Source: Alcaligenaceae bacterium (GTDB lineage: Bacteria > Pseudomonadota > Gammaproteobacteria > Burkholderiales > Burkholderiaceae_B). From it: a stretch of DNA of 64,000 bases. The notes under the pieces are model-generated. The model did no database searches. It was not told where the DNA came from and worked only from the letters and a program-made list of their open reading frames with translations. Shown here one piece after another: positions 46,421-56,490 of this stretch. Position 1 is the stretch's first letter, and every line of letters starts with the position of its first letter. Position numbers and translations under genes: made by a program. The stretch spans positions 62,001 through 126,000 of the forward strand of contig JACCEN010000014.1 of the NCBI GenBank assembly GCA_013416435.1, in the 5' to 3' direction.

Positions 46421-49400
46421 TTATCCCTTGGCCGCTTCCGTCAACAGGTCATCAACTGAACGCGCGACCACATAGCGTGCCGGATTCTCGCCAACTGCCA
46501 GCGCGTGGAAATGCGCCTTGCCGCATTCGATCTTGGCGCTCTCCTTGTCCCGCAGGTCATCGGTAAACAGGCTGCTCTTGGTTTCCACTACAAAGTAAAG
46601 ACGCTGCGCGCCGTCTTCCTCGACCAGCACGGCCCAGTCGGGGTTATAGCTGCCTAGCGGGGTTGGCACCTTGAACCAGCCCGGTAGCTTTGCATACAGC
46701 TTGATCGCGTCGTTCTTCTCCAGCGCGTCGGCAAAGTCTCGCTCCGTCGTCGAGTCGTACACCACATGCTCGTAGATCGATTTTTGGGTGTCCATCAGCA
46801 TGTTCTTGAGATAGCCAGTGAGCTCTTCCTTCTCGAACAGCTCCTGCGCGTAGACGTGCTGGTCGCCCAACTTCTGGTACTTGATGCCGTCGACCAAGGC
46901 CATCCGTTTGCATCGATTGATGGTCTCGGCAGCCAGCTCGATGAACTGCTGCGGGTTACGCTTGAAGTCGTCCAGGCGCCCACTTCCGGTCAGGATGCTG
47001 GTGATCGTGCGGCGGGTCAGATGGGTTCGATCCTGCAGGTCCGTCAGCAAGTCCGGCAGCTCAATGTCCGTTTCATCCAGCACCACCGTCGCTGCACCCG
47101 CTTTCTCGGTCGCTTGAACGCCCGCCTTGCCAATGGCGATATCGGCCTTCCGCCATTGCAGGCGCGCTTTGGCAATCGCAGGTGCCTTTTGCAGAGCGCT
47201 GATGCAATCAGTGATCAGCTTGGCGTTGTCAAATTGCACGCGATAGGTGGTCTGATGCTTAATGCGATCCCATAGCGCCTTGAACTCGTCACTCAGGTAT
47301 ATCGCCTTACCATCCTGGCCTTTGCGCAGTGGAACCTGTTTGCGCTCATCGGCATTCTTGATCTCCAGGCGGCCCGACACCTTGCGCAGCACCTCGGCAA
47401 TCTGGCCCTTCTGGGCATCAAACTCGGCGGGTAGCACCAGGGTGCCTTCCTTGAGCGCCTTTTTCAGCGAATCCTGCACCTTGCCCTTGGCGTCAATGTG
47501 GCCGGCGGCCTTCAGATGCTCCCACAACGCCTTGGATTGCTCGACGCCCAAGGGCACGGTCTGCCCGTCCGGTGCCGTGACGGCGATGGCGGCAAACTGG
47601 TGCTGCTCAACGATACCAAAGCGTATACCGGTATCCGCCTCGATTTCCTTTTGCAGGTTTTCGGCAAACTGTTCGTAGTTCTCCGTCGCCACTACGGTCA
47701 GGGTGTTGACCTCGAAGCCCCGCACACGCTCACCGTGCTGATTCACGCACAAACGCAATCCGCGGCCGATGGTCTGACGACGTTCGCGCTCGGTCTGGAT
47801 GTCCCGGAGGGTGCAGATCTGGAACACATTCGGGTTGTCCCAGCCTTCCTTGAGGGCCGAGTGGGAGAAAATGAACTTGAGCGGCGTACCAAAGGACAGC
47901 AGTTTTTCCTTTTCCTTCATGATCAGGTTGTACGCACGCTCGGCATTCTCACGGTTGCCGGCGTTGTTCTCCGCGGTATCTGACCAGCCGCCTTTCTTGT
48001 CGATGGAGAAATAGCCGTTGTGCACTTCCTCTGCGGCGGCGTCCAGGTCGATTTCGGCGAAGAGGCTCTGGTAGGCCGGCAGCTTGGCGGCACGCCGATA
48101 CTCCTCTTCAAAGATGCGCGCGTAGTCACCTTTGACCGGATTGCCGTCCGCGTCGTACTGGCGGTACCTGTCCACCGCATCGATGAAAAATAGCGACAGC
48201 ACCTTGATACCCAACGGTCGCAGGCGCTTTTCCTTGTCCAGATGCTCGCGAATCGTGCGACGGATCATTTCGCGCTGCACGGCCAGTGCATCCACATCAC
48301 CGTGGGCTTGACCCGGCTTCAAGAACACTTCTCCACCGGGGTAACGCAGCTCCATGAACTCGTCGCCCTTGGCCGTGTTGATCTCGCCGACGCGAAAATC
48401 GGCATAGATCGGACGCTTGGCAAGTTGCTCCAGGTCGTCGCCATCGGATACGACGAGCTCCTGCCGCTTCACACCGCTGGCGGTGGCCACATCCAGTTCG
48501 ACCCTGGCACTGATGGTCCCGCGCTTGTTGGCCACCGATATCAACCGCACGAAGGGCTTGTTGTGCGCATCCTCCACCGTCGCCGAGGCCACCTCGATCT
48601 GCTTGACCAGCTTGCGCTCGTAGGCATCGACTGCGTCGAGGCGAAACACCATGTGATGCTTGTTCACGTGGGTCGCGGAATAGCGCAGCGTGCAGAGTGG
48701 ATTCATCGCATCCAGAGCCTCTTTGCCACGCCCCTCGAGGCCACCATCCACACTCTGGGGTTCGTCCACGATGACGATGGGCCGGGTCGCCTTGATTAAA
48801 TCGATGGGCTTTTCACCACCGGTCTTCTCGCTGTCCTTGTAGAGGTTGTTGACGTCCTTCTTGTTGATGGCGCCCACTGTCACCACCATGATCTGGATGT
48901 TCGAGCTGGTGGCGAAGTTGCGCACCTGCCCGAGCTTGTTGGAGTCGTAGAGGAAGTAGTCGAAGGGCACCCCGGCGTAGAGGCCCTTGAAATGGTCCTC
49001 GGTGATCTGCAGGGTCTTGTAGACGCCTTCCTTGATCGCCACCGACGGCACCACGATGACGAACTTGCTGAAGCCATAGCGTTTGTTCAGCTCGAAGATG
49101 CTGCGCAGATAGACGTAGGTCTTACCGGTGCCGGTTTCCATCTCCACGGTGAAGTCGCCGGACGCCAGCGCGCTGGATGGGGGCAGACCACCCCGCAATT
49201 GAATGTCCGCTAGATTCTTGTGCAGCTCATCGTCCAGCAGCGTCAGTCGGTTACCGACACCCAGATCCGACTCGGCCATGCCCAGGGTCATTTGCTCAGG
49301 CTGGGTCCCGAGAAACAGATCCGACCCCACCGGCGTCGGCGCCTTCATCGTCACCGTGAACTCGGTGCGGCACACCTCCTGGCCACGGAACAGGTCGCAC

Positions 49401-49456
49401 ACGGCCTCAATGGCCTGCATCTGGTAGTCGAGGTTGGGCTCGAAGTGAAGTTTCAT
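46421..49456 (-). CDS. res: type III restriction endonuclease helicase-nuclease subunit (Res)
   Basis: A 1011-residue Res protein. Walker A is METGTGKT (GTGKT at 109-113), motif II is DEPQ (231-234), the SAT box is RYSATH, and motif VI lies in RRQTIGRGLRLCVNQ. The C-terminal nuclease has NPDWAVLVEE and VVETKSS, a complete PD-ExK site. It should translocate on DNA and cut when paired with Mod at unmodified sites. I start at MKLHFEPNLD (49456), 10 bp after mod; the longer frame runs antisense to nothing conserved. Confidence 0.94.
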   Translation of the reverse strand: MKLHFEPNLDYQMQAIEAVCDLFRGQEVCRTEFTVTMKAPTPVGSDLFLGTQPEQMTLGMAESDLGVGNRLTLLDDELHKNLADIQLRGGLPPSSALASGDFTVEMETGTGKTYVYLRSIFELNKRYGFSKFVIVVPSVAIKEGVYKTLQITEDHFKGLYAGVPFDYFLYDSNKLGQVRNFATSSNIQIMVVTVGAINKKDVNNLYKDSEKTGGEKPIDLIKATRPIVIVDEPQSVDGGLEGRGKEALDAMNPLCTLRYSATHVNKHHMVFRLDAVDAYERKLVKQIEVASATVEDAHNKPFVRLISVANKRGTISARVELDVATASGVKRQELVVSDGDDLEQLAKRPIYADFRVGEINTAKGDEFMELRYPGGEVFLKPGQAHGDVDALAVQREMIRRTIREHLDKEKRLRPLGIKVLSLFFIDAVDRYRQYDADGNPVKGDYARIFEEEYRRAAKLPAYQSLFAEIDLDAAAEEVHNGYFSIDKKGGWSDTAENNAGNRENAERAYNLIMKEKEKLLSFGTPLKFIFSHSALKEGWDNPNVFQICTLRDIQTERERRQTIGRGLRLCVNQHGERVRGFEVNTLTVVATENYEQFAENLQKEIEADTGIRFGIVEQHQFAAIAVTAPDGQTVPLGVEQSKALWEHLKAAGHIDAKGKVQDSLKKALKEGTLVLPAEFDAQKGQIAEVLRKVSGRLEIKNADERKQVPLRKGQDGKAIYLSDEFKALWDRIKHQTTYRVQFDNAKLITDCISALQKAPAIAKARLQWRKADIAIGKAGVQATEKAGAATVVLDETDIELPDLLTDLQDRTHLTRRTITSILTGSGRLDDFKRNPQQFIELAAETINRCKRMALVDGIKYQKLGDQHVYAQELFEKEELTGYLKNMLMDTQKSIYEHVVYDSTTERDFADALEKNDAIKLYAKLPGWFKVPTPLGSYNPDWAVLVEEDGAQRLYFVVETKSSLFTDDLRDKESAKIECGKAHFHALAVGENPARYVVARSVDDLLTEAAKG

Positions 49457-49466
49457 AGCGCCCCCC

Positions 49467-51452
49467 TCATAGACTGCGCACGTTCTGGATGCCGTGCTGC
49501 TCCAGAATGGCGGCGAGGTTGGTCTTGGCGACATCGTTTTCAAAGGCGCTGTCGCGGAACACGCAGGTCGTGTCACCGGCGGGCGCCAGTTCCTTGTGCC
49601 AGTCGATAATGCCCTGGGCCAGCGGCTCCACCTGCTCACGGGTAATCTGTTCGGCAAGACAGGCCATCAAGACGCCGCCACCCACGGCATGCACCTCACG
49701 ACCCGCGATGGTGCGCTGCTCGATGGGCACGCACAGGTCGAGGCCTAGCTTGAGCAGCAGTTCGTAAAGCACGTCCGCCTCAGAGCGACCTTCGAGCAAA
49801 TGATCCTGGTGGTCGAACAACGCGGCTTCCAGATCCGCCGGATTGGGGTTCCAGGCGCGGATGTTGGAGTGGTCGAGCTTGAAGACGCGGAAGCCGGTAT
49901 CGCCGGCAAACAGGGGATTGTCGGCTTTGACCTTGGCTGCGGCGCGGCGTAGACGTTCTTTGGTTATTTCGGCAATCGTGCGAGGCCTTTGCAGATCATC
50001 GCAGAACTCGGCTGCAACCTTCTGCTCCTTGTTTTCGGTGCTAAGAGCCTCTGGTAACTGAACCATGATGAATCGCCGCTTCGCGCCATCAGTTGCGTTC
50101 TGTGCCAGAACTGCGTGTCCAGTGGTTCCTGAGCCTGCGAAAAAATCCATGACAATGTCGCTCGATCCGGATGCGATCGACACGATTCTCTGAATTAAGA
50201 ATGGGGACTTTGGAAAATCCATCACTGGCGCGCCAAGCAAGTCCTTGACTGACTTGCGCCCATAATCATTATTGAACTCTTTATCGAGCCAGATTGATTT
50301 GACCAACGTAGTTGCCGTTTCACCATCTTCGCCGTTCAGATAGTCCTTCCGAAAAACTCGCCAAGTGCCATCGCTCATCTGGCTTGCGATGAGCAGATCG
50401 TTATCTGCTTCGACTTTTTCACGCCCCCAGGTCCAGCAGGTTTCTACGCCGTCAGCAGTTATTGGAAGGACCTTTTCTGTAAACACATCGTCTTGGGTTA
50501 TGGACACTCTACCGGTTGAAGACTCCACATAGATCGGGTAGAACAAATTCGGGCGCGTGACCGGATTGAACGCCTGGTTTCGATTACGAAGTCCCAGCTC
50601 GCGATACCTGCCGCGCTCATCCTCTTTGTCATATTCCTCCAACATGGCTCCTTCTTTCGCCATGCCGACGATACTCCCGGCCACATCAGGATCTCTTACA
50701 AAGACCGCGATGTTGTCATGTGTCTGTGCGATGTACTTATCGAGATGACGGCCTCGCGGATTGACCAACACCGATAGGATTCCAACGAAAGTCTCCTCGC
50801 CAAATATTTCGCAGCATACCTTCTTTAGGTTGTCGATCTCGCCGTCGTCAATGCTGATAAACAGTGCTCCGTCATCACGCAGCAGATTCCTTGCGAGCTT
50901 CAATCGCGGATACATCATATTCAGCCAGTCGGTGTGAAACCGCCCGCTGGCTTCGGTATTGCTGCTGATCTTCTGTCCGCCTTCCACCTGCCCGGTCAGT
51001 TCCAGATAGTTCTTGATGTTGTCCTGGAAGTTGTCCGGGTACACAAAGTCCTTGCCGGTGTTGTAGGGCGGGTCGATATAGATCAGCTTAACCTTGCCAG
51101 CGTAGCTTTTCTGCAGCAGCTTGAGCACTTCGAGGTTGTCACCCTCGATCATCAGGTTCTGGGTGGTGTCCCAGTCCACGCTCTCGTCCCTGCAGGGCCG
51201 CAACGTGCCGGTACTCGGTGTCAGCGCCAATTGCCGAGCGCGGCGCTTGCCATGCCAGTTGAGGCCGTATTTCTCATCGGCATCGGTGACGGTCTGGTCA
51301 CCCACCAGCGCCTTGAGCACATCCACGTTCACCGCCTTGCCGTTCGGGCCTTCAGTAATGAGGTCCGGGAACAGGGCCTTGAGCTGGTCGATGTTGCCCG
51401 CCACCAGATCGGCGGACTGGGCCTCGGGGCTGGCTGCCGTGAGTTTGTTCAT
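49467..51452 (-). CDS. mod: type III DNA methyltransferase (Mod), beta-class N6-adenine
   Basis: A 661-residue methyltransferase. Motif IV IYIDPPYNTG (DPPY at 127-130) precedes the target-recognition region (about 190-400), and motif I DFFAGSGTTGHAV follows, the permuted beta-class order. It methylates adenine at a specific site and gives Res its specificity. I prefer ATG 51452 because GGAG lies seven bases upstream; an in-frame ATG at 51464 adds four residues. It follows the DUF4391 gene by about 40 bp. Confidence 0.93.
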   Translation of the reverse strand: MNKLTAASPEAQSADLVAGNIDQLKALFPDLITEGPNGKAVNVDVLKALVGDQTVTDADEKYGLNWHGKRRARQLALTPSTGTLRPCRDESVDWDTTQNLMIEGDNLEVLKLLQKSYAGKVKLIYIDPPYNTGKDFVYPDNFQDNIKNYLELTGQVEGGQKISSNTEASGRFHTDWLNMMYPRLKLARNLLRDDGALFISIDDGEIDNLKKVCCEIFGEETFVGILSVLVNPRGRHLDKYIAQTHDNIAVFVRDPDVAGSIVGMAKEGAMLEEYDKEDERGRYRELGLRNRNQAFNPVTRPNLFYPIYVESSTGRVSITQDDVFTEKVLPITADGVETCWTWGREKVEADNDLLIASQMSDGTWRVFRKDYLNGEDGETATTLVKSIWLDKEFNNDYGRKSVKDLLGAPVMDFPKSPFLIQRIVSIASGSSDIVMDFFAGSGTTGHAVLAQNATDGAKRRFIMVQLPEALSTENKEQKVAAEFCDDLQRPRTIAEITKERLRRAAAKVKADNPLFAGDTGFRVFKLDHSNIRAWNPNPADLEAALFDHQDHLLEGRSEADVLYELLLKLGLDLCVPIEQRTIAGREVHAVGGGVLMACLAEQITREQVEPLAQGIIDWHKELAPAGDTTCVFRDSAFENDVAKTNLAAILEQHGIQNVRSL

Positions 51453-51493
51453 ATTGTTCTCCATCAGTCGTTCAAGCTTTAAAGCTCAATGAT

Positions 51494-52363
51494 TCAAAGT
51501 TGTCGGCGCGCGGCGGCCAGTTCGGCCTGCACGCGCTTGAGCGTCAGGTTCAGTTCGACCTGACGTGCCAGTTGTTTTTCTTTTGCCGCTTGCGCCCGAA
51601 GGCGGCTGACCTCGGCCTCAAGCCGTTCACAATTAGCCAGGGCCCGCCGACGCTTTGCGGCCTGTTCCGGGGTTGTCGGGACTTGGTAGCTGCCCGTCAG
51701 CCGAGCGGCGAGCAATGCCTGCACGCAATCCACCCAGCCTTGATAGAGGGCGTGCAGCGTAGCCTGAGGTTGGCGCGTGACTGACAGCGACTGGATGAAC
51801 GCATTCTCCACATCGGCAACGGCCGTGGGATCGAGGTGAGATGAACCGGAAGCATGGCCATCGGACAGCGAGGTCGACGCTGTGTTTGATGTTGGCACCG
51901 CTACCGTTACTGATATGGGGCTGCCGTCGAGCACTACTTTGGCGGCCTCGTTCTGTGCCCAGCGTTTGTGGGCCAGCGACAGGGTCAACGATTGCCCTTC
52001 CATCTGTGGTGCTACCAGCAGCAGCACCGGATAAGGCACGGCTCGGTGTAACAGCTCGGCGAGCCGCGAGTGACTTGCAGGTTTAACGACACCCCGCACA
52101 GTCACTGCCAGCACAGCGATTTCCAGGTACTCACGCAGCGCGTCCCGGTAGCTGGGTACGCCAATGGTGTTGGGCTTGAGCGCAGCGATCCATTGGATCT
52201 CTTCGATGGCCTCCGTGATCAAGCGCTTGTCTGCCGCCGTGGGGGCACCATTCTCCAGCAGCAATTTCTTGGGGACGCGCTGATCCACCCGGCAACTCTC
52301 GGGCAAGCGCAAGGCGTGGATAAGGGCTTTCGCCGAAAGGGTTGATGCGGGGCTAAGCGTCAT
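51494..52363 (-). CDS. DUF4391 domain protein
   Basis: A 289-residue protein. The N-terminal part (IEEIQWIAALKPNTIGVPSY, EIAVLAVTVRG, ELLHRAVPYPVLLLV, LSLAHKRW) matches the DUF4391 pattern seen beside helicases and type III Mod/Res genes. The C-terminus (RLEAEVSRLRAQAAKEKQLA, LNLTLKRVQAELAAARRQ) is a likely coiled coil. No catalytic motif is evident, so it may be an adaptor between helicase and Mod/Res. Its ATG overlaps the helicase stop as ATGA, implying coupled translation. Confidence 0.82.
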   Translation of the reverse strand: MTLSPASTLSAKALIHALRLPESCRVDQRVPKKLLLENGAPTAADKRLITEAIEEIQWIAALKPNTIGVPSYRDALREYLEIAVLAVTVRGVVKPASHSRLAELLHRAVPYPVLLLVAPQMEGQSLTLSLAHKRWAQNEAAKVVLDGSPISVTVAVPTSNTASTSLSDGHASGSSHLDPTAVADVENAFIQSLSVTRQPQATLHALYQGWVDCVQALLAARLTGSYQVPTTPEQAAKRRRALANCERLEAEVSRLRAQAAKEKQLARQVELNLTLKRVQAELAAARRQL

Positions 52364-55300
52364 GGCGTCTCGCTCTCCGGCAGGATCACCATAAACGCGA
52401 CCACCTCGAAGTCATTGCTGCCGGCGAATTCACCTTTGATGGCGTGGGTGCCACCCGGCGTGAACAAGCTGGCGACGGCGCGTTCCTCGTTCTTGCCAGC
52501 GACCGAAGCGACCGCTGAGGCAAGCAGCTTCTGGGCATGACGCATGTCTTCCCCCTGCCTGGTCGCCTTGTCGAACCGGGCGCAGGCGCCCGTGTCTGGA
52601 GTTTCGCGCCCGAGCGCGAGACGCTTGAGGCGATCGAGGATGTGCTTAGCCTGTGGGTAAGGCAGCAATACGGCGCCGTCGTCACCGACATGAACGAGGT
52701 AATGCGGTGCCAAGGGGTAGTCAGACTCTTTGGCTTTGTTGGCCGCCGGACCACAGGCTTGTAGGCAAAAGATCACGCCCGGCGGAATATCGGCATCCAG
52801 GGTGGTCGTGACGGCATAGGCGCCGAGCGGCTGGGTGTCGAGTTTGCCGGGGTGCGCCTTCAGGTACTGCGCCAGATCGATGCGGAAGTCGGTCAGGGTC
52901 AGGTCGGTAATCGACACCCCGGTGGACAGATCCTCCATGTCGATGACCGTGTCCTGCAATTTGAGCAGTTGCTTGCGCCGGTACTCCAGATCGTTCATCG
53001 GGTTGCCGGATTGCTGCTCGATGAGGTTCTCCTCACCCGTGGCGGAGATGTCGAGCAGCACCATGCGGCCGCTGACGCGCTGCTCCAGGTTGATGTATTC
53101 CTCCAGCTCCATGTTCGGCCAGAAGTTGACGAGTTGGATGCTCTCGTTGGGCGAGCCGATGCGGTCGATCCGGCCGAAGCGCTGGATGATGCGCACCGGG
53201 TTCCAGTGGATGTCGTAGTTGATCAGCCAGTCGCAGTCTTGCAAGTTCTGGCCTTCGGAAATGCAGTCGGTGGCAATGAGCAAATCGATCTCGCCTTCAG
53301 CAGCGAGCTCTTCGGGGCGCTCCTTGGCACGCGGGGCGAACGCCGACAACACGCCGCTCATGCTCTTGCGCAAACCGGGCAAGGTGGTCTGAATGCCGGC
53401 GCTGCCGGTCACCAGTGCGGCGTCAATCCCCAGCGTGCTCTTGGCCCAGGGGGCGAGCTGCGCGTAGAGGTAGTGCGCGGTGTCCGAGAAGGCGGTGAAT
53501 ACGATGATCTTTTGGTTGCCGCTGTTGATGGGGTGGCGGCACTTGTCTTCGATCATCTGGCGCAGCGCAGCCAGTTTTGCGTCACGGGCGGCATCGACCT
53601 GTTTGGCCGCCGCCAGCAGTGTGGCCAGCCGGTTGCGGTCCTCGATCAAATCCTGTTTCCAGCGAATCAGGTCAACGTCGCCGAGCAGCACCTTGACCTT
53701 GCGCCCTACGAGCAGCGCCTCGAAAGCCGGGTCGTCTATGTCGACATCGGCGATGTCGATTTCTTCGAGCTCGTCCGTGTGCGATTCAATATGGGCCAAC
53801 GTGGCTTCCACATCCCTGAGCTGCCGTTGGACCGTCAGCGTGAAGGACGACACTGCGCTTTCCATGCGCTTTAGCACATTGACGCGAAGCAGGTGAATCA
53901 GGCTCTCTTCGCGGTCCACCTGGCGGAAGAAGCCCTCGCCGCCGCGAACCTGGGTGCTGTACTTGGCGTCATAAGCCGCCTGCTTGTGTGGCAGGACATA
54001 GCGCAGAGGCGCATAACTGGCCAGTGTGAGGCGGCGGATTTCCAGATTGATATCGCGGATGGCGCGGAACTCGCCGGCGAGGTCAACATCTGCTTTGATG
54101 TTGATTGGCGGAAGGCGATCCGGGAAACGGCCAGTCTCACTGGTGCCGTAGTATTTCTCGATGTGCCGCCGCGAGCGGGCGATGGTGAGGTGGTCCAGCA
54201 GAGTGAAATAGTCGAATCCCAACATTTCAACCAGCTTCGATGGCGTCTTTTCGGACTCATCCATCGCCAACCAACGGTTGAACTGGGCCTGGGCTTTGCG
54301 GGTGGTCGCCTCGATACTGGCGATGCCGTGCTCCAGCAAGGCGGTGTCATCGCCTTCGGTGACAAAAGCGATCTGATTGCGCAAGTCTGCAAGCCGGTTG
54401 TTGACTGGCGTGGCCGACAGCATGAGGACGCGGGTCTTGACCCCTTCCTTGATGATCCGACGCATGAGCCGGTCGTAGCGCGACTCCTTGCCCTTGTGTG
54501 TCGCCTTGTTGCGGAAGTTGTGCGACTCGTCGATCACCACCAGGTCGTAGTTGCCCCAGTTCACGTGCGACAGATCGATGTCGCCGGAGGTGCCGCCGTC
54601 CCGTGACAGATCGGTGTGGTTCAGGACATCGTAGTTGAAGCGGTCCGCCGCGAGAATGTTGCGCTTGTCGTTGGCCTTGTAGAGCGTCCAGTTGTCGCGC
54701 AGACGCTTGGGCGCCAGCACCAGAACACGATCGTTGCGCAGCTCGTGGTATTTGATGATCGCCAGGGCTTCGAAGGTCTTACCGAGGCCGACGCTGTCCG
54801 CGATGATGCAGCCACCAAAGCGGTTCAGCTTGTCGATGGCGCCCACTACGCCATCACGTTGGAACTTGAACAGCTTCTTCCACACCACGGTATTGCGGAT
54901 GCCGGTAGCGGACTTGACGATTCGGTCCTCGTCCATCTCGTCACCGTTATCACGAAACAGGTGATGCAATATCAGTGTGTAGACGGTGAACGGATCGCGG
55001 TGCTCGCCAATGGCCTGCAAGGCGCTGATCAGTGCGTCTCGGCCGCTTGTTGATTCCCCCGACTGCCCTTGCAGGCTCGCCCACTGTTGATCGAACCACC
55101 GGGCGAGTTGGGCTGCCTCGTCGGCGGATTCAGATGCCTGGATCAGGCTCAATGGGTTACCGGGCGTTAGTCCAAGGCCGGCGGTACTGAAGGCAAGCGA
55201 TCCAAGTACCACTTGCTCAGGTGTGGCGTCAGGCGTGCGCATGACCACAGCGCCTTGTGGCACCGGTCCCAGCGCCCGCCGAAGGTCCACCTTGCGACTT

Positions 55301-55569
55301 ATCCAATTCGCACATTGATTGGCCAACCATCGCGCTTGCAAGCGATTGCGTGCGGCACGATCGCCCTCCGCGCCGAGGAACTCGAGCGCCCCGTCGTCAG
55401 GAGACAGGATCAACTGGACCCGATCAAGGACTGACAGCGCTTCGCGCATTTCAGCGAACGCGTAGAGAGAAAACGAGGGCGTCACGCAGCCGAGCTGATT
55501 GCCGTGCTTGAGATGCGGCCGGATCAGATCGATGACTCGGTCTGCGCCGGTGTTGTGGATCAACTTCAT
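52360..55569 (-). CDS. SNF2-family helicase/translocase
   Basis: A 1069-residue superfamily 2 ATPase. The N-terminal ~230 residues (KLIHNTGADRVIDLIRPHLK, SPDDGALEFLGAEGDRAARN) resemble the PLD-like extension of prokaryotic SNF2 proteins, though I see no HKD motif. The motor has IIADSVGLGKTFEAL (near residue 260), VVIDESHNFRN (near 345), LSATPVNNR, and C-terminal TDCISEGQNLQDCDWLINYD plus QRFGRIDRIGS. It probably moves on double-stranded DNA to remodel or scan it. It starts 12 bp after the WYL gene, with GGGAG before the ATG. Confidence 0.9.
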   Translation of the reverse strand: MKLIHNTGADRVIDLIRPHLKHGNQLGCVTPSFSLYAFAEMREALSVLDRVQLILSPDDGALEFLGAEGDRAARNRLQARWLANQCANWISRKVDLRRALGPVPQGAVVMRTPDATPEQVVLGSLAFSTAGLGLTPGNPLSLIQASESADEAAQLARWFDQQWASLQGQSGESTSGRDALISALQAIGEHRDPFTVYTLILHHLFRDNGDEMDEDRIVKSATGIRNTVVWKKLFKFQRDGVVGAIDKLNRFGGCIIADSVGLGKTFEALAIIKYHELRNDRVLVLAPKRLRDNWTLYKANDKRNILAADRFNYDVLNHTDLSRDGGTSGDIDLSHVNWGNYDLVVIDESHNFRNKATHKGKESRYDRLMRRIIKEGVKTRVLMLSATPVNNRLADLRNQIAFVTEGDDTALLEHGIASIEATTRKAQAQFNRWLAMDESEKTPSKLVEMLGFDYFTLLDHLTIARSRRHIEKYYGTSETGRFPDRLPPINIKADVDLAGEFRAIRDINLEIRRLTLASYAPLRYVLPHKQAAYDAKYSTQVRGGEGFFRQVDREESLIHLLRVNVLKRMESAVSSFTLTVQRQLRDVEATLAHIESHTDELEEIDIADVDIDDPAFEALLVGRKVKVLLGDVDLIRWKQDLIEDRNRLATLLAAAKQVDAARDAKLAALRQMIEDKCRHPINSGNQKIIVFTAFSDTAHYLYAQLAPWAKSTLGIDAALVTGSAGIQTTLPGLRKSMSGVLSAFAPRAKERPEELAAEGEIDLLIATDCISEGQNLQDCDWLINYDIHWNPVRIIQRFGRIDRIGSPNESIQLVNFWPNMELEEYINLEQRVSGRMVLLDISATGEENLIEQQSGNPMNDLEYRRKQLLKLQDTVIDMEDLSTGVSITDLTLTDFRIDLAQYLKAHPGKLDTQPLGAYAVTTTLDADIPPGVIFCLQACGPAANKAKESDYPLAPHYLVHVGDDGAVLLPYPQAKHILDRLKRLALGRETPDTGACARFDKATRQGEDMRHAQKLLASAVASVAGKNEERAVASLFTPGGTHAIKGEFAGSNDFEVVAFMVILPESETP

Positions 55570-55581
55570 GGTCGCTCCCGT

Positions 55582-56490
55582 TCAGTCATCTATCGACGCA
55601 TTTGCATTCGTCTGCGCAAAGCCCGGCGCCAAAACGGCGCTACGCACACCGTAAATAGCAAGGTGGTCTTTCAACCAAAGTCGGTATTCATGGCCGCGCA
55701 GGCTGTGGTCCGGGGAACAGTCCACACTCCATTTGCGCAGGATGTATCCGACAGTAGAAGCGCGCAGATTCATCCGCAGCACGCCGTCGCGCATGCCGTA
55801 ATCCATCTCGGTGATCTCCGGCCGGGGTTGATCCGGGTGCGGCACCAGCTCCAGCTCGACGATCCGGGTCCACTGAATGTCCTGATCGCTCATCTCGTGG
55901 GGCGCCACTGGCTGCCCCTTGAGCACCACCGGGCGTTTGATCCGGGTGATGACGAAATCCCGGAACTCCTGGGACTTTCGGTCGAAGGCGCGGACGTGCC
56001 AACGGAGGCCGTTGTCGATCAGCGCGAACGGAACGATCTGCCGCTCGGTGCGACCACTGGAGATGGAGTGGTAAACGATGCCGACCGAACACTCTTGGTG
56101 AATAGCCCGGGTCAAGCTTGCCAAGACATCCAGGTCTGGTTGAGTGAGCCGTGACTGGCTTTCGCTCGCCACCCACGCCTTGAGTCTCGTCGGCTCGCCA
56201 TCGCCGAATCCCTGAGTCAGCCACGACAACACCCGTTCGGGCGGAGAGTCAAATATCGGTCGGAATTCCGGACCCAAGACATAAGACTTCCCCCTGGGGT
56301 CGTAATTAAGGTTGCCGGGCGCCAAGTCGCGGTACAGCGCTAGATCTCGGGAGGCAGCAGCAGACTGGATCCCAAAACGCAGAACCACGTCCTGACGACG
56401 TATTTCCCCCATAAAGCGTACGCGCAACTCCACAAACGCGAGCCGGTCACGTTGTGGCTGGGTGAGCTCTGCAAGCTTTTCTAAAGACAT
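55582..56490 (-). CDS. WYL-domain transcriptional regulator (BrxR/CapW-like)
   Basis: A 302-residue regulator with the three-part layout of BrxR-type proteins: N-terminal winged helix (MSLEKLAELTQPQRDRLAFV to about residue 80), WYL domain (about 120-210, with LRWHVRAF at the WYL position and FRDFVITRI), and a C-terminal WCX-like dimerisation domain. Such proteins repress defence islands until a nucleic acid ligand is sensed. It is the first gene of the operon. I start at ATG 56490; the upstream extension is AT-rich promoter sequence. Confidence 0.85.
   Translation of the reverse strand: MSLEKLAELTQPQRDRLAFVELRVRFMGEIRRQDVVLRFGIQSAAASRDLALYRDLAPGNLNYDPRGKSYVLGPEFRPIFDSPPERVLSWLTQGFGDGEPTRLKAWVASESQSRLTQPDLDVLASLTRAIHQECSVGIVYHSISSGRTERQIVPFALIDNGLRWHVRAFDRKSQEFRDFVITRIKRPVVLKGQPVAPHEMSDQDIQWTRIVELELVPHPDQPRPEITEMDYGMRDGVLRMNLRASTVGYILRKWSVDCSPDHSLRGHEYRLWLKDHLAIYGVRSAVLAPGFAQTNANASIDD

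Noticed and set aside
45458-56490. Calling the defence operon DISARM or BREX
   Set aside because: The defining partners (drmA, drmB and drmC; or pglZ and brxC) are absent. Only the SNF2 helicase, methyltransferase and WYL regulator are shared themes.
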